DNA of 6,869 nucleotides from Bacillota bacterium. Lineage in GTDB: Bacteria > Bacillota > Sulfobacillia > Symbiobacteriales > ZC4RG38. The translations under genes were made by a program, and so were the position numbers. The stretch lies in contig QGUP01000106.1 in assembly GCA_003242505.1 (NCBI GenBank), forward strand, positions 1-6,869. The letters run 5' to 3'. The notes beneath the pieces are model-generated. The model did not search any database and was not told where the DNA came from. It worked only from the letters and a program-made list of their open reading frames with translations. Positions 5,942 through 6,869 of this stretch are shown here, piece after piece; the stretch's first letter is position 1; each line of letters opens with the position of its first letter.

Positions 5942-5956
5942 GGGTGCAGGGCCGGC

Positions 5957-5965
5957 AGGGGGTGA
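5957..5965 (+). promoter_or_regulatory. Ribosome binding site of fabG
   Basis: AGGGGGTGA lies 4 nt before the ATG at 5970, in the 28-nt gap after fabD. No promoter or terminator is visible in that gap. Confidence 0.6.
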
Positions 5966-5969
5966 CTCC

Positions 5970-6713
5970 ATGCCACTGCGGGATCGGGTGGCGCTGGTCA
6001 CTGGCGGAAGCAGGGGAATCGGCCTGGCCGTAGCTCTGGAACTGGGGCGGGCCGGAGCGACCGTGGTGATCAACTACGGCCGCGATTCCGCCCAGGCTGA
6101 GGAGGCCGTGGCACGGCTGGAGGAACTTGGGATCAGGGCCGAGGCCATTCAAGCCGACGTAAGTGACTCAGCCGCCGTTGAGGCCATGTTCCAGCGGATT
6201 CGAGCTACGTACGGCCGGCTCGACATTCTCGTCGCCAACGCTGGAATCATACGGGACGGCTGGTCTGTCACCATGGGGGACAGCAAGTGGCAGGATGTGA
6301 TCAACACAAACCTGAACGGCTGCTTCTACTGCTGCCGGGCAGCTGCCCGGATCATGGCAGCCCGGAAGTCCGGAAGCGTGATCACGGTGGCATCGACCAG
6401 CGGCTTGACCGGTCCCCCGGGTCAGGTCAACTACGCCGCGGCCAAGGCCGGGATTATCGCCATGACCCGGGTGATGGCCAAGGAACTGGGGCCGTATGGG
6501 GTGCGGGTGAACGCGGTGGCACCAGGGTTCATTGACACGGAGATGACCCGTTCGATGCCGCCGGACCAGTTGGCCCGCTATGTGGAGCACATTCCGCTGA
6601 GGCGGGTGGGCCAGCCTCACGAAGTGGCGGCCCTGGTCCGCTTCCTGGCTTCCGATGAAGCCAGCTACATCACCGGTGCCGTGTTCGTTGTCGATGGTGG
6701 TCTGAGCTGTTGA
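5970..6713 (+). CDS. fabG: 3-oxoacyl-ACP reductase
   Basis: This 247-residue SDR matches FabG closely. It has TGGSRGIG (11-18), where Arg15 and Asn35-Tyr36 after strand two favour NADPH, then ADVSD (62-66), ANAGI (89-93), and the catalytic tetrad Asn114, Ser142, Tyr155, Lys159 (YAAAK). VNAVAPGFIDTEMT (around 180-193) is the FabG-type segment over the nicotinamide, and the protein ends VVDGGLSC. It reduces 3-oxoacyl-ACP to (R)-3-hydroxyacyl-ACP, the first reduction of a type II fatty acid or polyketide cycle. It sits between fabD and a probable ACP gene, the classic order. It is clearly different from the SDR at 3064, which lacks the NADPH-type residues. FabG-like proteins also serve in polyhydroxyalkanoate and polyketide pathways, so the precise pathway is not fixed by sequence. 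Confidence 0.95.
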   Translation: MPLRDRVALVTGGSRGIGLAVALELGRAGATVVINYGRDSAQAEEAVARLEELGIRAEAIQADVSDSAAVEAMFQRIRATYGRLDILVANAGIIRDGWSVTMGDSKWQDVINTNLNGCFYCCRAAARIMAARKSGSVITVASTSGLTGPPGQVNYAAAKAGIIAMTRVMAKELGPYGVRVNAVAPGFIDTEMTRSMPPDQLARYVEHIPLRRVGQPHEVAALVRFLASDEASYITGAVFVVDGGLSC

Positions 6714-6723
6714 TGGGCAGGCG

Positions 6724-6730
6724 AGGAGGG
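6724..6730 (+). promoter_or_regulatory. Ribosome binding site of the probable ACP gene
   Basis: AGGAGGG lies 6 nt before the ATG at 6737, an ideal spacing. It supports translation of the frame that runs off the window. Confidence 0.75.
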
Positions 6731-6736
6731 GTCGAC

Positions 6737-6869
6737 ATGTCGGTGACGGTGGAAACCATCCGCCAACGGGCGGCCCGCCGGCGGGAGCTGTGTCGCCGGG
6801 TGAAGCAGTTGAGCGTGGGGCGGCTCGAACTCGACATGGACCCTGACCTGATCACAGACGACCAGGCCC
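6737..6869 (+). CDS. Probable acyl carrier protein, N-terminal fragment
   Basis: The window ends after 44 codons. The visible protein starts MSVTVETIRQRAARRRELCR and continues VKQLSVGRLELDMDPDLITD. Its second part matches the first helix and loop of acyl carrier proteins (V-K-x-L-x-V-x-x-L-x-L-x-x-x-P-D-x-I-x-D-D), which in one ACP group is followed by LFG-x-GLGLDS-(I/V)-D. The phosphopantetheine-accepting Ser would lie beyond the edge, so it cannot be confirmed. Unlike housekeeping AcpP, the N-terminus is strongly basic (R9, R11, R14-R16, R20, R21) and about 15 residues longer. It begins 23 nt after fabG, where an ACP gene is expected. Together with FabD, FabG and AcpS upstream this is a strong contextual case; a ketosynthase would be expected next. 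Confidence 0.72.
   Translation, partial: MSVTVETIRQRAARRRELCRRVKQLSVGRLELDMDPDLITDDQA

Noticed and set aside
6335..6350. Perfect 16-bp palindrome CCGGGCAGCTGCCCGG inside fabG
   Set aside because: It encodes part of a Cys-Arg-Ala-Ala-Ala-Arg stretch in mid-gene with no nearby start; most likely chance in GC-rich Ala/Arg codons.
112..6869. CRISPR arrays, tRNA or rRNA genes, insertion sequences and attachment sites
   Set aside because: No spaced direct repeats, RNA-gene signatures, transposase motifs or terminal inverted repeats were seen; the region is packed with metabolic genes.

Overview
The window is a contig end carrying one uninterrupted, co-directional (+ strand) gene cluster. It is GC-rich, several genes start with GTG, and Shine-Dalgarno sites are strong (AAGGAGGG, AGGAGGG, AAGGAG). 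Together these suggest a high-GC bacterium, perhaps a high-GC member of the Bacillota. That assignment is inference only, since no rRNA or other phylogenetic marker is present.

Positions 1-111 are very probably not genomic. They match, with errors, the poly-T linker of a flow-cell oligo, the Illumina P7 adapter, an 8-base index and the Nextera read-2 transposon end, in the correct order and spacing. Real sequence appears to begin near 112.

Layout from there: 112-300, the C-terminal tail of an ABC exporter ATPase; 319-1656, its ABC-2 type permease; 1679-3067, a UbiD-family prenyl-FMN decarboxylase; 3064-3819, a short-chain dehydrogenase (SDR) with features of NAD(H) use; 3839-4261, a YbgC-like 4HBT thioesterase; 4258-4746, a divergent AcpS-type phosphopantetheinyl transferase; 4655-4987, a small SCP2 sterol-carrier-like protein; 5003-5941, malonyl-CoA:ACP transacylase (FabD); 5970-6713, 3-oxoacyl-ACP reductase (FabG); 6737 to the window end, the N-terminus of a probable acyl carrier protein. 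Spacers are 0-28 nt, and two junctions are ATGA stop/start overlaps, so a single operon is likely. No gene-free stretch exceeds 30 nt after position 112, and I saw no internal promoter or terminator.

Read together, this looks like part of a type II fatty-acid/polyketide-like pathway. AcpS activates the ACP, FabD loads malonyl units, FabG reduces 3-oxoacyl-ACP, the thioesterase could release the chain, the UbiD enzyme could decarboxylate an aromatic or 2,3-unsaturated acid, the second SDR could oxidise or reduce an intermediate, the SCP2 protein could hold hydrophobic intermediates, and the ABC transporter could export the product. A ketosynthase, dehydratase and UbiX (prFMN supply) are not in view, so the product cannot be named. 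The main alternative is a primary fab operon next to unrelated genes. The extra SDR, UbiD, SCP2 and exporter genes, and an ACP N-terminus unlike housekeeping AcpP, favour a specialised pathway.
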